A stretch of DNA of 40,526 bases from JBAWAP01 sp049589355 (GTDB lineage Bacteria > Chloroflexota > Anaerolineae > VGOG01), in contig JBAWAP010000149.1 of assembly GCA_049589355.1 (NCBI GenBank), positions 1-40,526 on the forward strand. The letters run 5' to 3'. The position numbers were made by a program, and so were the translations under genes. Each line of letters opens with the position of its first letter. Positions within the stretch are counted from its first letter, which is position 1. A model generated the notes under the pieces. The model was not told where the DNA came from. It searched no databases and worked only from the letters and a program-made list of their open reading frames with translations. Of this stretch, positions 1 through 7,055 are shown in pieces.

Positions 1-83
1 GGCGCGATCTCAGCCCACAGGTCGTCGGGAACACGCCAGATGGTCGGTGCTGGTTTCTTCTTGGAAGCTGTTTCATCGCTCAT
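1..83 (-). CDS. IS5-like transposase, N-terminal fragment (runs off window)
   Basis: Reading the minus strand from the ATG at 83 gives 27 residues before the window ends. They comprise a Lys-rich stretch and then TIWRVPDDLWAEI. This resembles the conserved N-terminal segment of IS5/IS4-family transposases (Trp, Val-Pro-Asp-x-Leu-Trp), which act as DDE transposases. The catalytic domain would lie outside the window. The match is by eye on a short stretch, so family assignment is tentative. A plausible terminal inverted repeat lies about 20 bp upstream of the start. Confidence 0.5.
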   Translation of the reverse strand, partial: MSDETASKKKPAPTIWRVPDDLWAEIA

Positions 84-104
84 GCCACCATTCTACCACA
101 GAAT

Positions 105-123
105 CGACTTTTAGGATAGGCTC
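105..123. mobile_element. Putative terminal inverted repeat of an IS5-like element
   Basis: On the minus strand this 19-mer reads GAGCCTATCCTAAAAGTCG and sits about 20 bp upstream of the transposase start, where an IS end is expected. IS5-group ends often begin with GAGCC-type sequence. Immediately outside it lies TAA (124-126), which would fit a TNA or YTAR target duplication. The partner end is outside the window, so the boundary is inferred. Confidence 0.35.
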
Positions 124-425
124 TAAGCAACAAGCTTCCTGTATTAAATGAAGATAACATTATTGAACTTAAGGGACGCACAAGGCATCTTGCTAGTAGT
201 GGACTTTCTATCATCTATCAACCAAATGAGCAGGCGGGGATAACTGATTGTGGCTACCTTGTCTTGGTCAAGTGCACGTCTCGGAAATACCCAATCGATC
301 AGCTATGTCGAGTAGAGCGTACTGTCTTTGAGTCCTCGGCGGATTTCGGTCCAACTGTGCAAGTTGACCTCAGAGAAATCGACGAGAACCTGAATCCGTT
401 CGGCCCACTACTTGATCATATATGA
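124..425 (+). pseudogene. C-terminal part of an unrecognised protein, truncated by the IS
   Basis: The frame is open from 120 to the TGA at 423-425 and encodes about 100 residues with ordinary protein composition (for example SGLSIIYQPNEQ, GYLVLVKCTSRKYP, DLREIDENLNPFGPLL). It has no in-frame ATG and its left side abuts the presumed IS end. It therefore looks like the 3' remainder of a gene whose 5' part was displaced. I do not recognise the family. It ends 132 bp before nrdD and is probably not part of that operon. Confidence 0.4.
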
Positions 426-557
426 GCGAAACGGGGGACTTCAAAGTAAGTAGAGCGATTGGCAGTAGAACTATCACCAAGTGGCGCGAGGTGATTGCTG
501 AGTGCGTGACGCTGATGTAGGAGAGGTGATGGGAAATCTCAGCTCAAGGAGGAGTGA

Positions 558-2714
558 ATGAGCGTGGCTGTGGCCCAGGTCCGAAAACGAGACGGTCGAA
601 TCGTGCCTTTCGACCGCGAGAGGATCGCCAACGCCATCTTTAAGGCCGCCCAGGCGGTGGATCATAAGGACGGCAGAAGGGTGGCTGAGAGGATCACCTG
701 CGACGTGGTTGCCACTCTGGAGAGGGATTTCTTCGGCCAGGGCAGGGTTCCCTCGGTGGAGGAGATCCAGGATTTGGTGGAGGCGGCGCTCATCGAGAAC
801 GGCTACGTCCACATGGCTAAGTCCTACATCCTCTACCGCGAGCAGCGTGCTCAGGTCCGAGAGACAGAGAAGCTGCTCCTGGACAGCCTGGAGCTCATGG
901 ACAACTACCTGGAATGTTCCGACTGGAGGGTGAACGAGAACGCCAACATGAACTACTCCCTCCAGGGGCTGAATTTCCACGTCGCCTCGGCAGTCTCGGC
1001 CAGGTACTGGCTGCACAAGATCTACCCCTCGGAAGTCCAGGAGGCACACATAGAAGGCGACTTCCACATCCACGACCTCTCCATCCTCGCCGCCTACTGC
1101 TGCGGCTGGGACCTGCAAGACCTGCTAATCAGGGGCTTTGGCGGCGTACAGGCCAAGACGGATAGCAAGCCGCCCAAGCACCTCCGCTCGGCCCTGGGGC
1201 AGATTGTGAATTTCTTCTACACCCTCCAGGGAGAATCGGCGGGCGCTCAGGCTTTCTCCAACTTCGATACCCTGGTAGCTCCCTTCGTCCGCTACGACGG
1301 GCTGGACTATCGCGGGGTTAAACAGGCCGTTCAGGAGTTTATCTTCAACATAAACGTACCCACTCGAGTTGGATTCCAAACTCCATTCACGAATCTGACC
1401 ATGGACCTGGTCCCACCTAGCACCCTGCGCGACATGCCGGTCATCGTCGGCGGCGAGCTCAAGGAGGAGCCCTACAGCGACTTCCAGCACGAGATGGACC
1501 TCATCAATCGCGCCTTCGCCGAGGTGATGCTGGAGGGAGACGCCAAAGGACGGGTGTTCACCTTTCCTATCCCCACCTACAACATCTCCAAGGATTTCGA
1601 CTGGGAAAACTCCCTCCCCGAGGCCATCTGGCAGATGACCGCCAAGTACGGCATTCCCTATTTTGCCAGCTTTATGAACAGCGATATGAGCCCCGATGAC
1701 GCCAGAAGTATGTGTTGTCGACTTCGCCTCGACAACCGCGAGCTGCGCAAGCGGGGCGGGGGCTACTTCGGCGCCAATCCCCTCACCGGGAGCATCGGGG
1801 TGGTGACCATCAACATGGCCCGCCTCGGCTATCTGGCCAGAGACGAAGAGGATTTTTTCTGCCGTCTTGAACAGTTGATGGAGATAGCCAAGACGAGCCT
1901 CGAAATCAAGCGGAAGACTCTGGAAAGGTTCACCGAGAGAGGGCTGTACCCTTACGCCAGGCACTACCTGGGAGGCATCAAGGAAATGGCCGGCGGCTAT
2001 TGGGCGAACCACTTCTCCACCATCGGGCTGAACGGCATGAACGAGGCCTGCCTTAACTTCCTGGGGGGCAGTATCACTCACCCCGACGGCAAGGCTTTCG
2101 CTCTGAAAACGCTCCACTTCATGCGTGAGAAGCTGAGGGACTTCCAGGCGGAAATGGGCAACCTCTACAACCTGGAGGCTACCCCCGCCGAGGGAGCCAG
2201 CTATCGGCTGGCTAAGGTGGACAAGGCCAGGTTCCCGGACATCATCACCGCGGGCACAGACGAAGCTCCCTACTATAGCAATTCCACTCATCTGCCGGTG
2301 GGCTATACCGACGACGTCTTCGAGGCCTTGGAGCACCAGGACGACCTGCAAGTGCTCTACACGGGAGGGACGGTGTTCCACGCCTTCCTGGGCGAGAGGG
2401 TAGACGACTGGCAACAGGCGCGCCTGCTGGTGCGGCGGATTGCCGAGAACTTCCGCCTGCCGTACTATACCCTCACCCCCACCTTCAGCATCTGCCCCAT
2501 CCACGGCTATATCTCAGGTGAGCACTTCCACTGTCCCTACGACCACACGCCAGAGGAATTGAAGGCCGTAGCGCACGAGGACAGCAAGGTGCCCTGCGAG
2601 GTTTACTCCCGGATAGTGGGCTATCTACGTCCCATTCGGAACTGGAATGTGGGCAAGAAGCAAGAGTTCGCCGAGCGCAAGGAATACGTGGTGCAGGCGA
2701 GGACAGTTGGCTGA
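558..2714 (+). CDS. nrdD: Anaerobic (class III) ribonucleoside-triphosphate reductase
   Basis: Reduces ribonucleoside triphosphates to dNTPs under anoxia using a glycyl radical. At 718 aa it has the usual NrdD length. An N-terminal ATP-cone domain (about residues 5-95, VRKRDGRIVPFDRERI) gives allosteric control. The glycyl-radical-enzyme barrel follows, with the conserved MCCRLRLD segment and a GGGYFGANPLTGSIG loop. The C-terminal radical motif RIVGYLRPIRNWNVGK places the radical on Gly688. The metal site just before it reads C646-x2-H649-x9-C659-x2-D662, rather than the four-cysteine zinc site described for E. coli and phage T4 enzymes. A strong ribosome site (aaggaggag, 546-554) fixes the start. 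The stop overlaps nrdG (TGATG), so the two are translationally coupled. I saw no NrdR box upstream. Confidence 0.96.
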   Translation: MSVAVAQVRKRDGRIVPFDRERIANAIFKAAQAVDHKDGRRVAERITCDVVATLERDFFGQGRVPSVEEIQDLVEAALIENGYVHMAKSYILYREQRAQVRETEKLLLDSLELMDNYLECSDWRVNENANMNYSLQGLNFHVASAVSARYWLHKIYPSEVQEAHIEGDFHIHDLSILAAYCCGWDLQDLLIRGFGGVQAKTDSKPPKHLRSALGQIVNFFYTLQGESAGAQAFSNFDTLVAPFVRYDGLDYRGVKQAVQEFIFNINVPTRVGFQTPFTNLTMDLVPPSTLRDMPVIVGGELKEEPYSDFQHEMDLINRAFAEVMLEGDAKGRVFTFPIPTYNISKDFDWENSLPEAIWQMTAKYGIPYFASFMNSDMSPDDARSMCCRLRLDNRELRKRGGGYFGANPLTGSIGVVTINMARLGYLARDEEDFFCRLEQLMEIAKTSLEIKRKTLERFTERGLYPYARHYLGGIKEMAGGYWANHFSTIGLNGMNEACLNFLGGSITHPDGKAFALKTLHFMREKLRDFQAEMGNLYNLEATPAEGASYRLAKVDKARFPDIITAGTDEAPYYSNSTHLPVGYTDDVFEALEHQDDLQVLYTGGTVFHAFLGERVDDWQQARLLVRRIAENFRLPYYTLTPTFSICPIHGYISGEHFHCPYDHTPEELKAVAHEDSKVPCEVYSRIVGYLRPIRNWNVGKKQEFAERKEYVVQARTVG

Positions 2715-3409
2715 TGCAGATCAGAGGTTGGGTGAAGACCTCGCTTATTGACTATCCGGGGAAAATCGCCACCGTGCTCTTCACCAGCGGCTGCAACTTT
2801 CGCTGTCCTTACTGTCAAAATTCGGAGCTGGTGCTGCATCCGGAGAGCCTTCCGGAGATTGACCCCGTCGAGATCTTCCAGTTCCTCGCACGGCGACGGG
2901 GTTTGATTGATGGGATGGTGATCACCGGCGGCGAGCCGACGTTGCAGAACGGCCTCGAACACTTTCTGCGGAAGGTTAAGGAACTGGGTCTGGCAACTAA
3001 AGTGGACACCAACGGCTACCGCCCTCAGGTTCTCAGAGAGCTGTTGGAGCGAGGGCTACTGGATTACGTGGCGGTGGACATCAAGACATCCCTGGCTAAG
3101 TATCCTCTAGCGGCAGGTGTGCCGGTTGACGTGCGACGAATCGAGGAGAGCGTGAGGCTGATACTGTCTTCGGGGATAGATCACGAGTTCCGCACCACGG
3201 TGGTGCCGGGCATCGTGGCCCCTGAGGATGTGGAGGAGATGGCTAAGCTGATCGCCGGGGCCGGAAAGTACATCTTGCAGCAATTCCGCCCTCAGGTAAC
3301 TCTCGATCCCCACTTTAGAGAGATCACTCGCTATCCGGCACAGACGTTGCTGGAGATGGCCCAGGCAGCGGGGAGATGGATAGATAAGGTGGAAGTGAGA
3401 GGATTATAG
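2714..3409 (+). CDS. nrdG: Anaerobic ribonucleotide reductase activating protein (radical SAM)
   Basis: A radical-SAM activase that installs the glycyl radical on NrdD using a [4Fe-4S] cluster and S-adenosylmethionine. The cluster ligands are the CX3CX2C motif at C27, C31 and C34 (SGCNFRCPYCQN). A GGEPT motif for SAM binding follows near residue 77. The protein is 231 aa. The N-terminal GWVKTSLIDYPGK is typical of the stand-alone activase branch also annotated as 'anaerobic ribonucleoside-triphosphate reductase activating protein'. The ATG overlaps the nrdD stop by one base, so the pair forms a two-gene operon. The assignment rests on motif plus neighbour and is strong. Confidence 0.93.
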   Translation: MQIRGWVKTSLIDYPGKIATVLFTSGCNFRCPYCQNSELVLHPESLPEIDPVEIFQFLARRRGLIDGMVITGGEPTLQNGLEHFLRKVKELGLATKVDTNGYRPQVLRELLERGLLDYVAVDIKTSLAKYPLAAGVPVDVRRIEESVRLILSSGIDHEFRTTVVPGIVAPEDVEEMAKLIAGAGKYILQQFRPQVTLDPHFREITRYPAQTLLEMAQAAGRWIDKVEVRGL

Positions 3410-3410
3410 T

Positions 3411-3424
3411 GTGTTCACGAACAC
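3411..3424. repeat. 14 bp near-palindrome downstream of nrdG
   Basis: GTGTTCACGAACAC consists of 6 bp arms around AC and starts two bases after the nrdG stop. It could be an operator-like site or chance. No T-run follows on either strand, so it is not a classic terminator. Confidence 0.25.
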
Positions 3425-3461
3425 ATGGAAGAGAAGGGTGCATTGTCTGCGGCTCATGCGG

Positions 3462-3581
3462 TTACTCGGAGTGTTTGTAGATCGTTGGCCCAACTGCTTG
3501 CTCATGGAGATGGTGGAGGAAAGCGCGCCCAAGCTCACCATTCTCTTCGGATCTCCCGAAGGCCAGATGTTGGGCTGTCAT
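3462..3581 (-). CDS. Small ORF (39 aa) overlapping the M16 peptidase stop
   Basis: The minus-strand ATG at 3581-3579 overlaps the TGA of the M16 gene (TGATG), the usual arrangement for translational coupling. The frame runs 39 codons to TAA at 3462. The product is polar with a LGRAFLHHLHEQAVG segment, and has no signal peptide or membrane segment. I recognise no family. The overlap is the only argument for it, so it may be a chance ORF or a remnant. Confidence 0.28.
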   Translation of the reverse strand: MTAQHLAFGRSEENGELGRAFLHHLHEQAVGPTIYKHSE

Positions 3582-4846
3582 CACAACTTGAGCAATTCTC
3601 TGAACCCGTCCTCATCTTGGAAGGGGCCTACCACAGCCAGATTCAGCTTTTCCTCCGAGAAAAGCTTCTGCGCCACCCTCTGAACGTCGGCTGCGGTTAT
3701 GGCTTCGATGGCCTCTATTGCTTCCTCGTACGTTAGGATCTCAGAAAAGAGTATCTCCTGGGAGCCGAACCAGATAGCTACGCTGAGACTGTCTTCCATA
3801 AGGAATAGCAGTTGCCCCTTGATGAAGTCCTTGGCTCTTGCCAGCTCTTGGGGCGGTATCTCTTCTTGCCTGAGCTTGTCCCACTCCTCCAGAATAGCTT
3901 TGGTGGCAGTCTCAATGTGCTCTGGAGCGACGCCAGCGTAGACCCCTACCACTCCAGTATCATACAGCGCACTGATGTAGGAGTTAACACTATAGGCTAG
4001 ATCTCGTCTTTCCCTGATGCAAGTGAAAAGCCGGGAGCCCATACCCTCTCCTAGCACGGCGTTTAGCAGACGCAAGTTGAAGCAATCGGGATGATCACGG
4101 GGAAGGCCTGGTACACTTAGACAGAGATAAGCCTGCTTTGTATCCTTGTCATGAACCCGCACCCGTGGTTCGCTTTGGCCATCTTCAGCCGGCTGATACG
4201 GCGCTACCTCTGCCCTGGCCCAGTCACCTAGGCAGGCGGCAATTGGGTTTACTACAGCTTCGTGCTCCACATTGCCAGCTATGCTGACCACGGTGTTATT
4301 CGGCAGATAATGGTTGTTCATGTAAGCCAGCAGCCTGTCTCGGTCCAAGCTGGCGATGCTCTCTTTGGTGCCAGCGACATCGCGCCCCAGGGGGTGATTG
4401 GGCCAGACCAACTGATTGTTTAGAAGTTGAACTAGATCATCTGGCATGTCCAGGGTCAGGTTGATTTCTTTTATGATTACGCCTCGCTCCTTATCAATCT
4501 CCGACTGGTCGAACTTGGCGTGGCGAAGCATGTCCACCAGCACATCAATGGCGATATCCAGGTGAGGCTGGGTGACCTTGACCCAATAGGTGCTCTCTTC
4601 CTGGCCTACGCTGGCATTGAAGAGGCCCCCGATCTGTTCGATAGCAATCGCGATCTCACTGGCGGTGGGTCGTTTCGCGGTGCCTTTGAAGAGCACGTGT
4701 TCGATGAAGTGGGATGCTCCGCTCTGTTCATCCGATTCGTAGCGGGAGCCCACGCCGATGAAGAAAACGATACTCACCGAGTGCGTGTGCGGCATCGTTG
4801 AGGTCAGGATGCGCAAGCCGTTATTGAGGACCGTTCTTTGGTACAT
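3581..4846 (-). CDS. M16-family zinc metallopeptidase
   Basis: A 421 aa member of the pitrilysin/mitochondrial-processing-peptidase group. The inverted zinc motif HXXEH is HFIEH at residues 46-50. The third ligand Glu is expected in the ERGVIIKEI segment near residues 120-128. The C-terminal inactive M16 domain contains the conserved RERRDLAYSVNSY segment. There is no signal peptide, so it is probably cytoplasmic, like the subtilis-type MlpA/YmxG proteases. It is the first gene of its transcript. The leader carries a cyclic-di-GMP-I riboswitch and an intrinsic terminator, which suggests control by the second messenger. A purine-rich agagga precedes the ATG. The exact substrate cannot be told from sequence. 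Confidence 0.9.
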   Translation of the reverse strand: MYQRTVLNNGLRILTSTMPHTHSVSIVFFIGVGSRYESDEQSGASHFIEHVLFKGTAKRPTASEIAIAIEQIGGLFNASVGQEESTYWVKVTQPHLDIAIDVLVDMLRHAKFDQSEIDKERGVIIKEINLTLDMPDDLVQLLNNQLVWPNHPLGRDVAGTKESIASLDRDRLLAYMNNHYLPNNTVVSIAGNVEHEAVVNPIAACLGDWARAEVAPYQPAEDGQSEPRVRVHDKDTKQAYLCLSVPGLPRDHPDCFNLRLLNAVLGEGMGSRLFTCIRERRDLAYSVNSYISALYDTGVVGVYAGVAPEHIETATKAILEEWDKLRQEEIPPQELARAKDFIKGQLLFLMEDSLSVAIWFGSQEILFSEILTYEEAIEAIEAITAADVQRVAQKLFSEEKLNLAVVGPFQDEDGFRELLKL

Positions 4847-4934
4847 TCTTCATCCTCTATCCTTGATAGTCTCCCTCTTGAGTGCTGCTGGCCTACTGGC
4901 CTCTAACTGTGCTGCTCTGGCCGGATCGCCAGAT

Positions 4935-4953
4935 CCCGCTGGAGCAAAGCGGG
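4935..4953 (-). other. Small hairpin in the M16 leader
   Basis: CCCGCT and AGCGGG form a 6 bp stem with a 7 nt loop, between the leader terminator and the start codon. The role is unknown. The rest of 4847-4998 shows no other recognisable element. Confidence 0.3.
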
Positions 4954-4998
4954 GCAGCAACACCCAAACGGGAGGCTACCCTATCTTCAGCTCCGAAC

Positions 4999-5037
4999 AA
5001 AAAACCTGCGACTCCGATTCAACCGGGAGGCCGCAGG
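4999..5037 (-). terminator. Intrinsic terminator in the riboswitch leader
   Basis: On the minus strand a stem CCTGCG...CGCAGG, with an inner CTC-CG/CG-GAG extension, is followed directly by TTTTTT. It lies about 40 nt after the riboswitch and about 150 nt before the M16 start, the usual position for the expression platform of a transcriptional riboswitch. Confidence 0.8.
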
Positions 5038-5076
5038 CATCTTCCCACTTATCACTGCAAATAAGCAATAAGCGTT

Positions 5077-5174
5077 ACCCGCTTCGGCAACCCGGCAATC
5101 ATAGCTAAGACTCTAGCCTTAGACCCGTTGCTTTGCGCCCCTCCCTTTCGAGAGGTTAGCCTTTATCGGCGGAC
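5077..5174 (-). ncRNA. Cyclic-di-GMP-I riboswitch (GEMM-I)
   Basis: The minus strand contains the GEMM-I landmarks in order: AAAGGCTAACC, a 6 bp stem capped by a GAAA tetraloop (CTCGAAAGG), GGGGCGCAAAGC, GGGTCTAA, and the closing ATGATTGCCGGGTTGCCGAA. An outer P1 helix can form between GTCCGC (5174-5169) and GCGGGT (5082-5077). By my alignment the base that contacts the ligand guanine remains G in GGC, which favours cyclic-di-GMP over cGAMP. That numbering was done by eye. The element lies between a strong promoter and an intrinsic terminator ahead of the M16 peptidase. Confidence 0.9.
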
Positions 5175-5213
5175 ATCTCTTCTCATTTAGCTGACTACTA
5201 TAAGTTTAGTATA

Positions 5214-5242
5214 ATTATACCATAAATCTCAGTATTTGGCAA
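5214..5242 (-). promoter_or_regulatory. Promoter of the riboswitch-M16 transcript
   Basis: TTGCCA (5242-5237), a 17 bp spacer, then TATAAT (5219-5214). Transcription should start near 5207, some 30 nt before the riboswitch. Confidence 0.8.
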
Positions 5243-5251
5243 GCCCATTTG

Positions 5252-5424
5252 ATAGTAGATGCAGGGCAATCGCAAACTCCGCTAACGCGGTCATTGCGAG
5301 CCGAAGGCGAAGCAATCTCCGACCTGGTAGGGGATTGCTTCGGCGCAAAAGGCGCGCCTCGCAATGACGGAACGTCACCTGATCTCACCTGCCGAGCGAC
5401 TTTGCGATTGCCCTAATAGTAGAT
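5252..5424. mobile_element. MITE-like palindromic element with 9 bp flanking direct repeats
   Basis: A 155 bp core (5261-5415) carries perfect 14 bp inverted ends (5263-5276 and 5401-5414, agggcaatcgcaaa and its complement). An inner inverted pair is also present: GTCATTGCGAG near 5291 with CTCGCAATGAC near 5358, and GAAGCAATC with GATTGCTTC. The core is bounded by identical ATAGTAGAT repeats at 5252-5260 and 5416-5424, consistent with a target-site duplication. It encodes no protein. The inner CATTGCGAG/GAAGCAATC motif is a widespread palindromic repeat in bacterial genomes. Confidence 0.7.
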
Positions 5425-5654
5425 AGTGTGTCTTTCCCTCGGAGATTCAGGTGTAGGTGCTAAAAGCAGCCTAGACCTCCACGCCGATACCAGAAATCAC
5501 TCGCAGATGGCAATTCATGTCCACTCATGCCCAGTTGGGGGGCATTTTCAGGGTAAAAACCGATCACCTTACACCACTATCCTTGCTAGCGCAGAATTTC
5601 CTGAGCAAAGGAGTCATTATCCAATTTTGAAACAGTCACTCTACGGAGGAGGCA
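5425..5654. other. Intergenic stretch with no recognisable feature
   Basis: Lies between the MITE-like element and the aminotransferase promoter. I see no convincing ORF, RNA or repeat here. Confidence 0.4.
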
Positions 5655-5683
5655 TTGCCTTGAAACAGAAACTGGAGTATAAT
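5655..5683 (+). promoter_or_regulatory. Promoter upstream of the aminotransferase
   Basis: TTGCCT (5655-5660), 17 bp, TATAAT (5678-5683). The leader to the aminotransferase ATG would be about 190 nt. Confidence 0.65.
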
Positions 5684-5713
5684 GTGCCGAAGCAGGCGTC
5701 GGCGGGCCGGTGA

Positions 5714-5881
5714 TATTGTAGACGCCGGAGGGGCGATTGGCTGGCCTTGCTGGCCAGGCTGGGCGTGCCGAAAAGCGAGGTGAAGACGGCTTTCATCAAC
5801 AATCGGCGGCAGAAGCCTCAAGCTCCTCCGATCTGGAGGGATATAGGTTCCACTACAATCCGAGAAAGGCGGGTAAAGACG
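5714..5881 (+). pseudogene. Possible MoaD/ThiS-like remnant upstream of the aminotransferase
   Basis: After the TGA at 5711 the frame is open and includes GDWLALLARLGVPKSEVK and then TAFINNRRQ. This is reminiscent of the central part of small MoaD/ThiS ubiquitin-like proteins (xxDLLxxLGIPxEEVKxVFVNGR). No start codon precedes it and the diagnostic C-terminal Gly-Gly is missing, because the frame runs straight into the aminotransferase. It may be a degraded gene whose 3' end was replaced, or a chance resemblance. It is probably not a real N-terminal extension of the aminotransferase. Confidence 0.25.
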
Positions 5882-7051
5882 ATGAAAGACAGAAAATTGC
5901 TCATGATCCCTGGTCCCATCGAGTTCACCCCGGAGGTATTGCGGGCGATGGGCATGGCTACCACCAGCCACGTGGCCCCCAACTTCATCGAGGCCTTCGG
6001 CCAGGCGCTGGAGCGGCTGCGGCAGGTGTTCCTTTGCCCTAGCGGGCAGCCCTTCGTCGTCGCTGGCTCCGGCACGCTGGCTATGGACATCGCCGCGGCC
6101 AACCTCATCGAACCCGGCGACAAGGCCCTGGTGGTGAGCACCGGCTACTTCAGCGACCGCTTCGCCGCCATCCTGGAGCGCTACGGCGCGGTTGTGACCC
6201 AGGTGCAGGCTCCGGCCATCGGCGACGCGCCTGCCCTGGAGGAAGTGGAGGCCGCACTGAAGGGTGACCATTACAAGCTGATGACCATCACCCACGTGGA
6301 CACCTCCACCGCCGTGGGTGCGGACGTGAAGGACCTGGCTGCGTTGGGGCGCGAGTGCGGGGTGCTGGTAGTGGTGGATGGGGTGTGTTCGGTAGCCGGG
6401 GAGGAGATGCGCCAGGAGGAGTGGGGCATTGATCTGGCGCTCACCGCCTCCCAGAAGGCCATCGGCGTGCCGCCAGGGCTGGCCCTGGTGATGGCCGGGC
6501 CACGGGCGATGGACGCCTTTCGCAAGCGGAAGACGCCGGTGGGCAACTACTACGCCGACTGGACGGAATGGCTACCCATCATGGAAGGCTACGAGTCCCG
6601 CCAACCCCGCTACTTCGGCACGCCGGCGGTGAACCTCATCTGGGCCCTCAACATGAGCCTGGGCCAGATCCTGGACGAGGGGATGGACGCCCGCTTCGCT
6701 CGCCACCGCCGGTTGAGCGAGGCACTCAAGGCGGCAGTTACCGCCTTGGGAATGAAGCAGGTGCCGGTGAGCCCTGACAAGACGGCCACCACCCTGACCG
6801 CCCCTTACTACCCGGACGGGGTGGACAGCACGGTGTTAAAGTACATCAATGAGGCGGGGGTCATCCTGGCCGGCGGCCTCCATCCGGCCATCAAGGCCCG
6901 CTACTTCCGTATCGGGCACATGGGTGCGGTGAGCGCGTCCGACATCCTGACTACTGTGGGAGCCATTGAGACGGGGCTGGCCCAGGCCGGGTACGAATTC
7001 GAGGCTGGGGTGGGGCTGGCGGCGGCGCAAGAAGTGCTGATTGAAACGTAA
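5882..7051 (+). CDS. Class V aminotransferase (alanine/serine-glyoxylate type)
   Basis: A 389 aa PLP enzyme of the AGT/SPT group, which transfers an amino group from alanine or serine to glyoxylate. N-terminal MIPGPIEFTPEVL is the classic substrate-loop signature. The PLP contacts are the AGSGTLAMD helix (61-69), Asp166 (VVVDGVCS) and the Schiff-base Lys192 (SQKAIGVPPGL). The longer frame from the TTG at 5747 was rejected, because homologous sequence begins at KLLMIPGP just after this ATG. The following FAD oxidase gene suggests a glycolate to glyoxylate to glycine route. Donor specificity cannot be read from sequence. Phosphoserine aminotransferase is a weaker alternative. Confidence 0.88.
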   Translation: MKDRKLLMIPGPIEFTPEVLRAMGMATTSHVAPNFIEAFGQALERLRQVFLCPSGQPFVVAGSGTLAMDIAAANLIEPGDKALVVSTGYFSDRFAAILERYGAVVTQVQAPAIGDAPALEEVEAALKGDHYKLMTITHVDTSTAVGADVKDLAALGRECGVLVVVDGVCSVAGEEMRQEEWGIDLALTASQKAIGVPPGLALVMAGPRAMDAFRKRKTPVGNYYADWTEWLPIMEGYESRQPRYFGTPAVNLIWALNMSLGQILDEGMDARFARHRRLSEALKAAVTALGMKQVPVSPDKTATTLTAPYYPDGVDSTVLKYINEAGVILAGGLHPAIKARYFRIGHMGAVSASDILTTVGAIETGLAQAGYEFEAGVGLAAAQEVLIET

Positions 7052-7055
7052 AACA

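Noticed and set aside
1125..2504. 459-codon antisense ORF in nrdD
   Set aside because: Shadow of a GC-rich gene; nrdD has clear motifs and a ribosome site, and the antisense product has no recognisable domain.
3411..3736. Plus-strand ORFs after nrdG
   Set aside because: They run antisense into the M16 gene and show no protein-like pattern.
5636..6295. 219-codon minus ORF over the aminotransferase start
   Set aside because: Antisense to a conserved PLP enzyme.
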